Shown here: in pieces, positions 27,099 through 36,088 of the stretch
How positions within the stretch are numbered: position 1 is the stretch's first letter
Layout: each line of letters opens with the position of its first letter
From: Thermoplasmata archaeon
GTDB lineage: Archaea; Thermoplasmatota; E2; DHVEG-1
Direction: 5' to 3'
Assembly: GCA_003942085.1 (NCBI GenBank)
Contig: DQIQ01000010.1
Location: 1 to 47,616, forward strand
DNA: 47,616 nt
Translations under genes and position numbers: made by a program
The notes under the pieces: model-generated
What the model saw: only the letters and a program-made list of their open reading frames with translations
The model's database searches: none
What the model was told of the DNA's origin: nothing

Positions 27099-27623
27099 TT
27101 ATTTGATCACATCAACCATGGCTACTTTCTCAAGGATAAGATCATTGTATTTACTTTCAGGCATGGTTCGTATCTCGTGATCAGTAAGACCGAATCTGCT
27201 GAGAGTATCTCTATCTCCTTCAAGTACCTTGTCATCACGGGTAAGATGAAACTCTTTGAGGAGTTTATCAATAACCGTATCATATGTTTTTCCATCTGCC
27301 TTTCTTTTCAGCTCATCTACGATGACAAACGCGATGTTTTGTTTTCCTTTGCGAATACCGATTTTTTTTATGGCTTTATGTATCTGTCGCTCACCAGCAG
27401 CATACAGCAGGATTTCCAGGGCAAGGGAGTTGGTTGCGTTTGTTTTTTGTTCAAATGCCCTCTGAGCATGCGTCGTTGCTGAAATTAAATGGTCTTTCCC
27501 ATAGATAGCGGCTGCATCAAACGCCTGTAGTACGAGATTTTCTTTTTTAGAAAACAGAAGGAGTTGTTGGACGAACTCATCTATATTTTTGATGGTTCCG
27601 TTCGTGCCGATGATGGTAATCAT
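27099..27623 (-). CDS. cgi121: KEOPS complex subunit Cgi121
   Basis: The 174-residue KEOPS subunit recruits tRNA for the t6A modification made by Kae1. Recognised by its pattern: an N-terminal strand, then LQAFDAAAIYGKDHLISATTHA near residues 33-54, and NSLALEILLYAAGERQIHKAIKKIGI near 66-91. Its ATG overlaps the Hel308 stop (ATGA), and this pairing of hel308 with cgi121 is common in euryarchaea. The other KEOPS genes are not in the window. A tRNA-Arg gene follows directly. Confidence 0.9.
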   Translation of the reverse strand: MITIIGTNGTIKNIDEFVQQLLLFSKKENLVLQAFDAAAIYGKDHLISATTHAQRAFEQKTNATNSLALEILLYAAGERQIHKAIKKIGIRKGKQNIAFVIVDELKRKADGKTYDTVIDKLLKEFHLTRDDKVLEGDRDTLSRFGLTDHEIRTMPESKYNDLILEKVAMVDVIK

Positions 27624-29791
27624 TTTTTTGAGCCTCTGAGTTCTTTATTACCCTGTTTACCGCTTTCCCCGATTTGTTGTTTTATGTTCAGGGCGACAGC
27701 TTTTCCAATCGCCTTTATCTTCGCAATACGTTCTATGGGGACATTGCGTAAATCATTCACGGTTTTAAAACCTTCATGATACAGGGCGCGGGCACGCACC
27801 CGTCCAATTCCTTTTAATGACACAAGGTTCAACAGCTCCTCTTTACATCCGTTTTGCACCCGTGTGAGAAGATTATTGATATCAGTGACACAGGAGAAAT
27901 TGTACATTCGTGCATACTCTCTGGTCGCATGCAGCAGCCACTCTGCGATCTCAACAACCGTATGGACGTCACCAGGCCAGATATTATATTTGAGGACGAG
28001 TGCATCATAGGGTTTTTCTTCGATCCAGTCCTCCAGGAGGAATGCTGTTTTTAGATCACTGAGGAACCATTCATAGTCATCGCTGGTGGTACTGGGGACA
28101 TCTAGGAGAAGAGCGTGCTGTATGCTTTCTGCTTTTTCCTCAACCCACGAATCCGTCCCCCGTAGATACAACGATCGAAGGTCAGGTGTCGAGCATATCG
28201 CATGGAGAAACGACAAGGGTGTTGTTTCCTTACTGTTGGATCGCTCAAGGGCGGTTTTTAGCTGAATCGCTGACAAGGGATCAATGTATAATGATGATGT
28301 CCTTGTGCCAAACAAGGTGGACATATAGCCGGTGGATATTTCTTCGATGAGTTGATTTTCCAGGAGGAACTCAAGAGCGGTGTCGACTTCTTTTTTGATG
28401 GTGTACTCATCGGCCTGATACGCATAAAATGTACTCAAGATGAACTTGTACATCCCTTCAACATCATGGACGAATTGTGTGGCGATTGCCGCAAGAAGAT
28501 GCGTGCGCAAAGCAGATTGGCTCCCAAGCTTCGAATAGATTGGTTCTGTGTCCGCTAATATATAATTGTAAAATATCTGATCGCGTTGATTGGCATCCTT
28601 CGCTATCGTAATAGCGTCCCCTACGGTATCATAGCGTGGTCTGCCTGCACGACCTGCTTGTTGTTTATACTCAAGGATGGGGATAGGGGTCATCCCGAAA
28701 TTCCCGTCATAGCGCCACAGGTCACGGATGATCACACGCCGTGCCGGGATATTGACCCCCGCAGCAAGCGTCGGGGTCGCAACGATACATTTGATCTGGT
28801 GGCCTTTGAATCCTTGCTCGACCAGTCGCCGCTGACTGCTTTCCAGGCCTGCATGATGAAACGCGACACCTTTTTCAACACTGGTGATCAATGACTGCTC
28901 GATGCTCACTGCTTCATCTTGTCCGTGTTTCATCGCAGTGACCAATTTTTTTAGGTCTTTTTTTTCCGCTTCAGTAAGATGACCAGCAACGACACTGGAT
29001 ATTCGGGTGGCAAGTGAGACAGTCGATTTCCGGTTGTTGACAAAGATCAGGGTCTGCCCACCGTCTTTGAGCGATTCTTCTACCAACAACTCTAATGCTT
29101 GTTTTGAATCACCAGCTATTTTTTTTGTCGAGCCGTCATTATATTTTATCACGTTATGGAAAAACACACCTTCTTTCAGGATCACGGGCCGCCAGTCAGA
29201 CTGGATGAGTTTACCGCCCAACCAGTCAGCCAGCTCCACAGCGTTTTTTATAGTCGCAGAAAGCGCAATGAGTTGGGTCGTTGGATTGAGTGCCTTAATC
29301 TGAGCAATGATTACCTCCAGGGTTGGACCCCTGGTCGGATCATGAATCAAATGGACTTCGTCGATCACCAGCACCTTGATTTTATCAAGCCAATGTAGCC
29401 CATGGCGAAGAAGCGAATCAGCTTTTTCAGAAGTGCACACGATGATATCATATTTGGAGAGACGAAGATCGGATTCATCTAAATCCCCGGTGGAGATGCC
29501 GACTTTCAGCCCAAGTCGTTCAAACGCCTTCAAATCCTCGTATTTCTCCCGGGCTAGCGCTCGAAGGGGAACAATGTAAAAAGCTTTACCGCCCTCATTT
29601 TTTAACCGATGCGCTATCGCAAGATACGCAACCAGGCTTTTTCCTGCTGCTGTGGGTATGGACAGCACAAGATGCTCTCCTCGCAAAGCATAGGGAAGAG
29701 CTTCTGCCTGAGGAGGGTATAGCTCGGTGATTCCTTGTTCTTTTAAGATATCCTGAATCTGAGGATCGAGCGCTATTTGATCAGTCGTCAT
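27620..29791 (-). CDS. hel308: Hel308 superfamily 2 DNA helicase
   Basis: The 723-residue 3'-5' helicase acts at stalled replication forks. Motifs in order: Q-like LYPPQAEALP near 20, Walker A PTAAGKS near 46-52, Walker B VIDEVHLIHD near 145, SATIKN near 178, motif V ATPTLAAGVNIP near 340, and motif VI QQAGRAGRPRYD near 380. A winged helix and ratchet domain follow. The C-terminal helix-hairpin-helix part reads SLKGIGRVRARALYHEG, then KIKAIGKAVALNI. It is translationally coupled to cgi121. Confidence 0.95.
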   Translation of the reverse strand: MTTDQIALDPQIQDILKEQGITELYPPQAEALPYALRGEHLVLSIPTAAGKSLVAYLAIAHRLKNEGGKAFYIVPLRALAREKYEDLKAFERLGLKVGISTGDLDESDLRLSKYDIIVCTSEKADSLLRHGLHWLDKIKVLVIDEVHLIHDPTRGPTLEVIIAQIKALNPTTQLIALSATIKNAVELADWLGGKLIQSDWRPVILKEGVFFHNVIKYNDGSTKKIAGDSKQALELLVEESLKDGGQTLIFVNNRKSTVSLATRISSVVAGHLTEAEKKDLKKLVTAMKHGQDEAVSIEQSLITSVEKGVAFHHAGLESSQRRLVEQGFKGHQIKCIVATPTLAAGVNIPARRVIIRDLWRYDGNFGMTPIPILEYKQQAGRAGRPRYDTVGDAITIAKDANQRDQIFYNYILADTEPIYSKLGSQSALRTHLLAAIATQFVHDVEGMYKFILSTFYAYQADEYTIKKEVDTALEFLLENQLIEEISTGYMSTLFGTRTSSLYIDPLSAIQLKTALERSNSKETTPLSFLHAICSTPDLRSLYLRGTDSWVEEKAESIQHALLLDVPSTTSDDYEWFLSDLKTAFLLEDWIEEKPYDALVLKYNIWPGDVHTVVEIAEWLLHATREYARMYNFSCVTDINNLLTRVQNGCKEELLNLVSLKGIGRVRARALYHEGFKTVNDLRNVPIERIAKIKAIGKAVALNIKQQIGESGKQGNKELRGSKK

Positions 29792-29865
29792 ATACGTTCT
29801 TGCAATAGAGAAAGAGCTTAATAAAGAAACATGTTATTCCTTTGTTCAAATATTGTGGTGACTCT

Positions 29866-30174
29866 ATGGGCCGAAGACAAACGATGATGGAAAAATATAA
29901 GATACAAATGAAAGCCTATCGGAAAAAACGGATGAAAAGTGATAGTACTCCTTATTTACCGCCAGATGGCATTGTCTATGTCATTGATACCTTAAATCCT
30001 GGTAAGAAAATACTGGTTCCTGTAGTGAAGACCACGGTAAGAAGCCAGCGAAATGTCATTGAAAGCCTCGCATGTCCTGAATGTAAAAACGAGATGCTCT
30101 GGGATGATAACTGGGAAGCATTTACCTGTACAAAACATGGGAAGAAAGCCATCTATGAACTGGTAGTAAAATAA
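29866..30174 (+). CDS. small zinc-ribbon protein of unknown function
   Basis: The product is about 102 residues from the preferred ATG at 29866 (an earlier ATG at 29842 has no ribosome site). A basic N-terminal helix (MEKYKIQMKAYRKKRMK) is followed by LACPECKNEMLWDDNWEAFTC, a CPEC knuckle with a later cysteine and histidine in CTKHGKK. The C..H pairing could complete a zinc site. It is the first gene of a rightward run leading to aIF5A; no family name is recognised. Confidence 0.6.
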   Translation: MGRRQTMMEKYKIQMKAYRKKRMKSDSTPYLPPDGIVYVIDTLNPGKKILVPVVKTTVRSQRNVIESLACPECKNEMLWDDNWEAFTCTKHGKKAIYELVVK

Positions 30175-30230
30175 GGAGAAAGGTGACAGGTATAAGTATA
30201 CCTTTTCATATGTAGGGGTCGTGAGTATCT

Positions 30231-30500
30231 ATGGTTGAAGAAAAAATCGGAATCGTCGAGCATTTCTTCACAAACATCAATGTCGCTGCCATAAAGATCA
30301 CCGATGGTGAGCTTAAAATAGGGGATATTGTTCATTTCGTGGGTACCAATACCGATTTCACCCAACTTATTGATCGTATGGAGATCAATCGAGTCCCTGT
30401 GGATATCGCAAAAGCAGGCGATGCGATTGGAATAAAGGTAAAAGACAAAGTTCGGGAACATGATAGTGTCTATAAAATGCCAAAAGGTGAAACTGAATGA
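30231..30500 (+). CDS. EF-Tu domain 2-like small protein
   Basis: An 89-residue beta-barrel protein with the segments [32 protein letters not shown] and [19 protein letters not shown]. These match domain 2 of EF-Tu type GTPases without any GTPase domain. Such stand-alone domains are known as translation-factor-like proteins in archaea. Its stop overlaps the aIF5A start by 4 bases (ATGA), strengthening a link with translation. Confidence 0.75.
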   Translation: MVEEKIGIVEHFFTNINVAAIKITDGELKIGDIVHFVGTNTDFTQLIDRMEINRVPVDIAKAGDAIGIKVKDKVREHDSVYKMPKGETE

Positions 30501-30883
30501 AGGAAATGGCTGAAGTTCGAGAGTTAAAAGTAGGAAGATATGTACTGATCGATGAAGAACCATGCAAGATCCAGAGTATTTCGACATCAAAACCAGGGAA
30601 GCATGGCGAAGCAAAAGCACGGATTGACGCCGTCGGCATCTTTGATGAACAGAAACGCAGTGTCGTCCATCCCGTAAAACATAAGGTCGGCGTCCCTATC
30701 ATCGACAAACGCAGCGCGCAGATCCTTGCCCTGATGGGCTCTGATGTTGTTCAGCTGATGGATTTGGAGACCTATGAGACCTTTGATATGCCTATCCCTG
30801 AGGACCTCAAAGGGCAGCTTGAGCCAGGAAAAGAAATCCTGTATCTACAGGCGATGGGTAAACGTAAAATCACCAGAGTGTAG
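30497..30883 (+). CDS. eif5a: translation initiation factor aIF5A
   Basis: The hypusine-carrying factor that rescues ribosomes at proline-rich stretches. The hypusination loop is [13 protein letters not shown] near residues 32-44, where the lysine before HG is modified. An SH3-like N-terminal domain and an OB-fold ([15 protein letters not shown]) complete the 128-residue protein. The next gene is agmatinase, which leads to spermidine, the donor for hypusine, a functionally sensible neighbour. Confidence 0.95.
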   Translation: MKEMAEVRELKVGRYVLIDEEPCKIQSISTSKPGKHGEAKARIDAVGIFDEQKRSVVHPVKHKVGVPIIDKRSAQILALMGSDVVQLMDLETYETFDMPIPEDLKGQLEPGKEILYLQAMGKRKITRV

Positions 30884-30921
30884 AATCCTTTATTATAGGT
30901 AGGGTACAGGCTTCGGTCATT

Positions 30922-31788
30922 ATGGAGTTTCCTAATTATTTTGCAGACGCAGAATCAAGTTTCAAGCAGGCTTCGTTCATCTTGTTTGGTGTACCTTTTG
31001 AAAAAACCTCATCGTTTCGCCACGGGGCTGATAAAGCACCATTTGAGGTAAGGCAGGCGAGCTGGAATTTTGAGCGCTACGATCTTCGCACAGGCATTAA
31101 CTTTGAGGAAATCCTGGTGCATGATTACGGGGATCTTGATGTTTCGAAGATGAACTCAAAACAAGTGTTTGACGCGACAAAAACGTTTACTGCAACATTG
31201 TTAAAAGAACAGAAAATCCCGTTTGCCATCGGAGGGGATCATTCGATTACCCCAGGCATCGTTTCAGCGTTCCCCAAGGATATCGCGGTAATCTCACTTG
31301 ACGCCCATATGGATTTCCGTCAGGAATATAAAAACGATATCTACAATCACGCTTGTGTAATCCGCAGGGTTGCCGACCACGTTCCCCTTAAAAATATTGC
31401 CGTGTTAGGGATCCGGTCCGGTGAAAAGGAAGAATACGAGCTTGCACAAAAAGAAAACCTTTTTTTCCGTGATGCATTTACGATCAACAAGTTAGGGCTA
31501 AAGAAAATTATCCAGCAGACAAAGACGCTGCTGAAAGGAAAAAAAATCTATCTGACCCTGGATATCGATGTGATTGATCCTGCCTACGCACCAGGGACAA
31601 GCACACCGGAGCCGTTAGGGCTTACTCCGCTGCAGGTCATTGAAATCATAGAAGCATTTTCGCCGCAGCTGATCGGTGGTGACCTCGTGGAGGTCTGCCC
31701 GCCCTACGACCATGGACAGACCGCGGTTCTTGCAGCTAAATTGATTCAGACAAGCATCAGTTGGATATGGAGAAGTTCGCAGGCTTAA
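30922..31788 (+). CDS. speB: agmatinase
   Basis: A 288-residue manganese ureohydrolase converting agmatine to putrescine and urea, the archaeal route to polyamines. Metal ligands are in GGDHSIT near 109, SLDAHMDF near 131 and TLDIDVIDPAYAPGTSTPEP near 212-231. The product feeds spermidine synthesis and hence hypusine on aIF5A, encoded 38 bp upstream. An arginase is less likely given the archaeal context. Confidence 0.92.
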   Translation: MEFPNYFADAESSFKQASFILFGVPFEKTSSFRHGADKAPFEVRQASWNFERYDLRTGINFEEILVHDYGDLDVSKMNSKQVFDATKTFTATLLKEQKIPFAIGGDHSITPGIVSAFPKDIAVISLDAHMDFRQEYKNDIYNHACVIRRVADHVPLKNIAVLGIRSGEKEEYELAQKENLFFRDAFTINKLGLKKIIQQTKTLLKGKKIYLTLDIDVIDPAYAPGTSTPEPLGLTPLQVIEIIEAFSPQLIGGDLVEVCPPYDHGQTAVLAAKLIQTSISWIWRSSQA

Positions 31789-31800
31789 GTTAATATATAT
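31789..31800 (+). promoter_or_regulatory. TATA box of the FKBP gene
   Basis: A TTAATATATAT tract lies about 21-32 bp before the ATG at 31821, predicting a nearly leaderless transcript that begins at the end of speB. Confidence 0.45.
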
Positions 31801-31820
31801 CAACTTCATTCAGCTCGGTC

Positions 31821-32939
31821 ATGCAAAAGGAAAAAATGGCTCTTATCGCGCTAGTAATCGTCGTCGTCGCAGCACTTTCAGTGTTTTTGGTCGCGGTCAA
31901 CACAAACATTTTTGAAAATCTCTTCAAAGAGAAACTGACCATTGCAGAAGGTGACTGCGCTGATGTCAACTACATTGGTCGGTATTCATCAAACAACACG
32001 ATTTTTGATACCTCATATAAATTCGCGGGAAATAAATCCGGCGGCACGCCACTTAAGATATTTGTCAGTTTCGACGCTAACGCAACCTCCCCAAAGACAG
32101 GATATACCCAAGGGATGATCAAAGGATTCATGCAAGGGATAATCGGTATGAATGAGGGACAGACTAAGACCATCGGTCCGATACCACCAGTTGATGCCTA
32201 CGGAGTAAAAAAACTAACCGCTGGAGCAGTTTTTACCACACAATCTGCAGCCTTCGGCATTAATCAAACCGTCGAGGTCATTAACTACACCAGTGAAAAC
32301 CTCACCCTGAAATGGATAAATATGACAGATCATAGTAATATCACGATGCCTCTGTTTGTCATCAATAACCTCCAATCCACGAATCAGACCGATTATATTA
32401 CCTACCTTCCACCAGCCTATCTCTGGCGGAATTCCACGCAGATTGTGAACATCACCGATAATGATGTCACGGTCTACACGACCCCAACAAAAACCACAAA
32501 TATCTCTACTAAAATGGAGCAAGTACAATTTGGGGATATTCTTATGCTCATCTTCCCCAATGCAACCACTGCCTCATGGAACAATACTACAATCACTATT
32601 TCGTGCTTCCCAAAGGTCGGGACAAATTATACACTGCAGACCCAAAGCTACACCGGAATGCTCAATGTAACCATAACCGTTGTGAATGTGACAGGCGACA
32701 GAATCAATGTTTCTGCAATAAACGACCAAAACCCAGAGCCACAATATATCGACTTGTATAAAACACTGACTTTCAACAGAACAATGCACCTCCCACGTTA
32801 CTACCGAAATATCCCAACAATGTATGTTTCGGTCCTGTATGAAAAAGAAATCCAAACCGCAGGATACAGCTTAAACGCACTCGCCGGAGAACCACTGACC
32901 TTTGAAGTCACGGTCGAAAAAGTGTATAAGACGCTTTAA
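31821..32939 (+). CDS. membrane-anchored extracytoplasmic FKBP-type peptidyl-prolyl isomerase
   Basis: After a short basic N-terminus, residues about 7-29 form one membrane anchor. The FKBP core follows: DCADVNYIGRYSSNNTIFDTS, then a SPKTGYTQGMIKGFMQGIIGMNEG segment with the GxxxG-like FKBP turn. A large insert and C-terminal beta domain bring the total to 372 residues, much longer than an ordinary FKBP. More than a dozen NxS/T sequons suggest heavy N-glycosylation. The likely role is folding of exported proteins. Its end overlaps the convergent DHH gene by 4 bp. Confidence 0.8.
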   Translation: MQKEKMALIALVIVVVAALSVFLVAVNTNIFENLFKEKLTIAEGDCADVNYIGRYSSNNTIFDTSYKFAGNKSGGTPLKIFVSFDANATSPKTGYTQGMIKGFMQGIIGMNEGQTKTIGPIPPVDAYGVKKLTAGAVFTTQSAAFGINQTVEVINYTSENLTLKWINMTDHSNITMPLFVINNLQSTNQTDYITYLPPAYLWRNSTQIVNITDNDVTVYTTPTKTTNISTKMEQVQFGDILMLIFPNATTASWNNTTITISCFPKVGTNYTLQTQSYTGMLNVTITVVNVTGDRINVSAINDQNPEPQYIDLYKTLTFNRTMHLPRYYRNIPTMYVSVLYEKEIQTAGYSLNALAGEPLTFEVTVEKVYKTL

Positions 32940-34309
32940 GGGATGATCTGAAGCTTTATCTCACGCTCGACAAGCTGCAAAAACTCTTCTTCTTTTCCTT
33001 TCGGGATGGTCGCACCAGCTGCGATGTTATGGCCGCCTCCTATCCCGTTTAACTCCTTAGCAGCCCTGGTGAGAGCAACAGCAAGGTCCAACCCACGGTC
33101 AACCAGGCTCTGTGCAGCTCGTGCGGAGACCTTGACATCACCATTCTCAGTAAGAGCAAACCCGATCAGAGGCAGCTCTTTATCGACATCTTCAGTGTTG
33201 AGCATCATGTTGGTGACAATCCCGATAATAGTATCGCGGATGCCATCACCAGCGTGGAAAAACTGTAGATAGGTCCGTTTCTGAATCTTTTCTTCTTTGG
33301 CGAACTGAAGGCCTTCGACCAGATTATGACGATGGCCACTGAGCAGATTTAGTGCTTCTTTTAACCATTTTCCACGATCACCGAGACACACCTGGAGTCC
33401 AACCTCATACTCACCATAGCGTGCGGTAGAATTCAGAAGGGTAGCGTATTCTTTAGCCTCATGCAGCTCGGTTCCTTCTTCTTCTTTGTTCAGGAGGTAT
33501 GATTCCCCCAAGACCCTAGCTGCAGCTTGATATCCAAAGCCTTTCGAAAGCAGCATCTGGATGATTCCTGAGATGATCTTCCGCTTCTCCTCTTTACACA
33601 GATCAACCCAGGTCCTCCACGAATCGCCCTCCTTTAGAGGGATCTTTAGTTCCTGCAAAAAAGCAACACAAGCATCTTCACGTCCACTCACCCCAGGGAT
33701 GAGCGGGTCACTCGCATATTGAAGGAGTTTTGCCAGAGGCCGGGTCTCCTTACCAAAATACCTGATGTCTTTGACCGCCTGAAGGACACCAACATCCACC
33801 CCATCCTTAACGATCTCAGCATTCATGCCGCGCAGCTCACAGAATCGCCTATCCTGCAGATCACCGATCGCTCCGACGATCGCAAGACCAGCTAAATCCT
33901 TATTTTTTTGACTGATAGCTATGGAGACCAGATAGGTCGCCCCAGCACCGCTGAGCTCATAAGAGCCATCTCGGCCGAACAGATGAGGATTCAAATGAAA
34001 CGAGGCATCAGAATCAGCGGGACATTCATGATGATCAGTAATAATCTTTCGTATCTCCGGATACTGGGTGCTAATGCCGCTGCCCAGGTCAGTAAACCAC
34101 ACCAGCTCGTGCTGCTCAGTAAGTAACTTATTTATGATTACTTCATCAAGTTGTTTGATGCATTCAATGGTAAATTCCTTTCCGAGCCTTCGGAGGGTCT
34201 CGGAGGCGATCGCCCCGGCAGTGATCCCATCAGCATCGATATGGGTCACAATATGTATCTTAGTTGATTTTTTTATGATATCTGCTAACTCGCTTGCTCG
34301 TTGTAACAA
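32936..34309 (-). CDS. DHH-family phosphoesterase (archaeal RecJ/GAN-like)
   Basis: A 457-residue protein. THIDADGITAGA near residue 20 and ITDHHECP near 90 are the DHH-family metal motifs. The C-terminal DHHA1 domain ends GIGGGHNIAAGATIP. Archaeal members are single-strand-specific exonucleases or nanoRNases, and some act with the replicative CMG helicase. Translation seems to use a TTG start (34307-34309). It is convergent with the FKBP gene, with a 4-bp overlap. Confidence 0.88.
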   Translation of the reverse strand: MLQRASELADIIKKSTKIHIVTHIDADGITAGAIASETLRRLGKEFTIECIKQLDEVIINKLLTEQHELVWFTDLGSGISTQYPEIRKIITDHHECPADSDASFHLNPHLFGRDGSYELSGAGATYLVSIAISQKNKDLAGLAIVGAIGDLQDRRFCELRGMNAEIVKDGVDVGVLQAVKDIRYFGKETRPLAKLLQYASDPLIPGVSGREDACVAFLQELKIPLKEGDSWRTWVDLCKEEKRKIISGIIQMLLSKGFGYQAAARVLGESYLLNKEEEGTELHEAKEYATLLNSTARYGEYEVGLQVCLGDRGKWLKEALNLLSGHRHNLVEGLQFAKEEKIQKRTYLQFFHAGDGIRDTIIGIVTNMMLNTEDVDKELPLIGFALTENGDVKVSARAAQSLVDRGLDLAVALTRAAKELNGIGGGHNIAAGATIPKGKEEEFLQLVEREIKLQIIP

Positions 34310-34485
34310 TAGATAGCCTCGTGCATGAAGACATAGAAAGCAGACTGATTAGTCTTTTGGTTTTCCAGGGGATATTTTTTTATAAAAGAACCTTGATATT
34401 TTTTCACAAGCATCCAAGCAGAAGACAAGAAATCTAAAATAATAGCAGTTGTTACACGATTAACTACAAAAGAGGTAAGATTGTT

Positions 34486-34695
34486 ATGAAGAAAGAATTC
34501 AAAGAAGGGAATATCACCATCACCGTCGACTACGATAAATGCAAAGGCGCTGGTGAATGCGTCACCGCCTGCCCCGTTCAGATCTTTGAGCTGATCGACG
34601 GCAAAGCGGTTGCAAAAAACATCAAAGAATGCATTGAATGCTGCGCTTGCACCAATGCCTGTCCCTACACAGCAATTGAACATACGTCCTGCTAA
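34486..34695 (+). CDS. 2[4Fe-4S] ferredoxin
   Basis: The 69-residue electron carrier has two cluster motifs: CKGAGECVTACPV near residues 17-29 and CIECCACTNACPY near 48-60. The first has one extra residue between the first two cysteines (C-x4-C rather than C-x2-C), as in several archaeal ferredoxins and polyferredoxin domains. No partner oxidoreductase is adjacent. A GAGGTAAG ribosome site precedes the ATG. Confidence 0.9.
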   Translation: MKKEFKEGNITITVDYDKCKGAGECVTACPVQIFELIDGKAVAKNIKECIECCACTNACPYTAIEHTSC

Positions 34696-34720
34696 TTCAT
34701 TACAAACATCTGGATTTTGT

Positions 34721-35146
34721 ATGGAAAAAAAACGAATAGAGATACATCTTGTCAACACATGGTCTGAAGACGAAATCGTCCTCCTCTACAAAGCAGCTGG
34801 CTGGTGGAAAGATACCTATGACGCTACAGGGATCCCTCCATTGATCGCGGGGAGTTTTGCGTTTGCTGTAGCAGTAGAAAAAAAAACCGGTAAAGCAGTA
34901 GGAATGGGCCGGGTTCTGTCTGATGGTATCTCTGACGCCTATATCCAGGACGTCGTGGTTCTGCAACCCTACAGGGGTCAAAGTCTAGGGAAAAAAATTG
35001 TGCAGACCCTCATCGACTATTGTGTCTCAAAGGGGATACAATGGCTAGGATTGATCGCTGAACCCGGAAGCAGCCAGTTCTATACATCCCTTGGTTTCAA
35101 ACCAATGGATCAGTATGTCCCCATGCTGTATGCAAAGGAGAGATAA
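34721..35146 (+). CDS. GNAT-family N-acetyltransferase
   Basis: The 141-residue protein starts at MEKKRIEIH; the longer open frame upstream overlaps the ferredoxin gene and is not protein-like. The acetyl-CoA site is VVLQPYRGQSLGKKIVQTLIDYC near residues 76-98, which matches the Q/RxxGxG/A loop followed by a helix. SSQFYTSLGFKPMD gives the final strand. The substrate is unknown. It lies 3 bp before the DUF2156 gene, so the two are an operon. Confidence 0.85.
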   Translation: MEKKRIEIHLVNTWSEDEIVLLYKAAGWWKDTYDATGIPPLIAGSFAFAVAVEKKTGKAVGMGRVLSDGISDAYIQDVVVLQPYRGQSLGKKIVQTLIDYCVSKGIQWLGLIAEPGSSQFYTSLGFKPMDQYVPMLYAKER

Positions 35147-35149
35147 CCC

Positions 35150-36055
35150 ATGTTATCCCTGGATGACTTTAAAAAAATCGGTTTAGAAGACAAACCTGTT
35201 TTTGATACACACTACAGACAATTTCCCCCCAGCCATAGTGGTGAATTATTTTCCACGATGATCAGCTGGGGAGAGTATGTTGAATATCATTACGTATTGG
35301 TTGATAACAACATCATCATCGTAAGTAAAGATAAAGATGGAGAAGTCCTCCACCATCCATCAGGGAAATTCAACGAAGATCTCCTCAAGCAGGTCATGGC
35401 TCTTTCGATAAAGGAAAACGCAATCTTCGGATTTATAAAAAAAACAGAGAAAAACCTCCTTTCAGCACAATATCCTTCGCTAACGTTTGTGGACGACAGA
35501 GATTATTTTGATTATGTATATTCTGCCTCTGATTTAGCTGAGCTACCGGGAACAAAGTTTGGGAAGATACGAAATCGGCTAAATAAATTTACAAAAAATT
35601 TCGCATACATTACAGAAGAAATCTCAGAGAAGAATATGGAAGAGGTCAATGAGTTTTTAAAGCGATGGTGTCTCTGGAAAGACTGCGGGTCAGATGAATT
35701 GCTGGAAAACGAGCGCAAAGCAATCATCTATTCGATGTCACATTTCTTTGATCTAGGCCTCAAGGGGATTTCCTTACGGATCAATGATGCCATTCAAGCA
35801 ATAGCCGTCTATGAAAAAATGAATGCTGACACCGTGATTGTTCATTTTGAAAAAGGAGCTCCTGACTACGACGGGATCTACAAGGCGATAAACAAGGAAA
35901 CCGCGCAACGACTACGACAGCAGGTCCCCTATATCGACCGTGAAGAAGACCTTGGTATCCCAGGATTACGACAGGCGAAACTATCCTACAATCCTCATCA
36001 TTTTATCGAAATATATCATGTGACAAAAGAAAGTCTACGGACTACAACAGTCTGA
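35150..36055 (+). CDS. DUF2156-family aminoacyl-phosphatidylglycerol synthase-like protein
   Basis: A 301-residue soluble protein of the DUF2156/LPG synthase C-terminal type, a double GNAT fold that in bacteria moves an aminoacyl group from tRNA to lipid. Recognised by FGKIRNRLNKFTKNF near 142, the WCLWKDCG segment, DLGLKGISLRINDAIQAIAVYE near 200 and the closing AKLSYNPHHFIEIY motif. The membrane half of bacterial MprF is missing, as in most archaeal members. Coupled to the GNAT gene upstream. Confidence 0.82.
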   Translation: MLSLDDFKKIGLEDKPVFDTHYRQFPPSHSGELFSTMISWGEYVEYHYVLVDNNIIIVSKDKDGEVLHHPSGKFNEDLLKQVMALSIKENAIFGFIKKTEKNLLSAQYPSLTFVDDRDYFDYVYSASDLAELPGTKFGKIRNRLNKFTKNFAYITEEISEKNMEEVNEFLKRWCLWKDCGSDELLENERKAIIYSMSHFFDLGLKGISLRINDAIQAIAVYEKMNADTVIVHFEKGAPDYDGIYKAINKETAQRLRQQVPYIDREEDLGIPGLRQAKLSYNPHHFIEIYHVTKESLRTTTV

Positions 36056-36088
36056 GTGTTGTAGTCCTGTTGCGAACATTGGTTTTTT

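Noticed and set aside
34610-34720. Extended N-terminus of the GNAT protein
   Set aside because: It lies within the ferredoxin gene in another frame; the start at 34721 gives a normal GNAT length.
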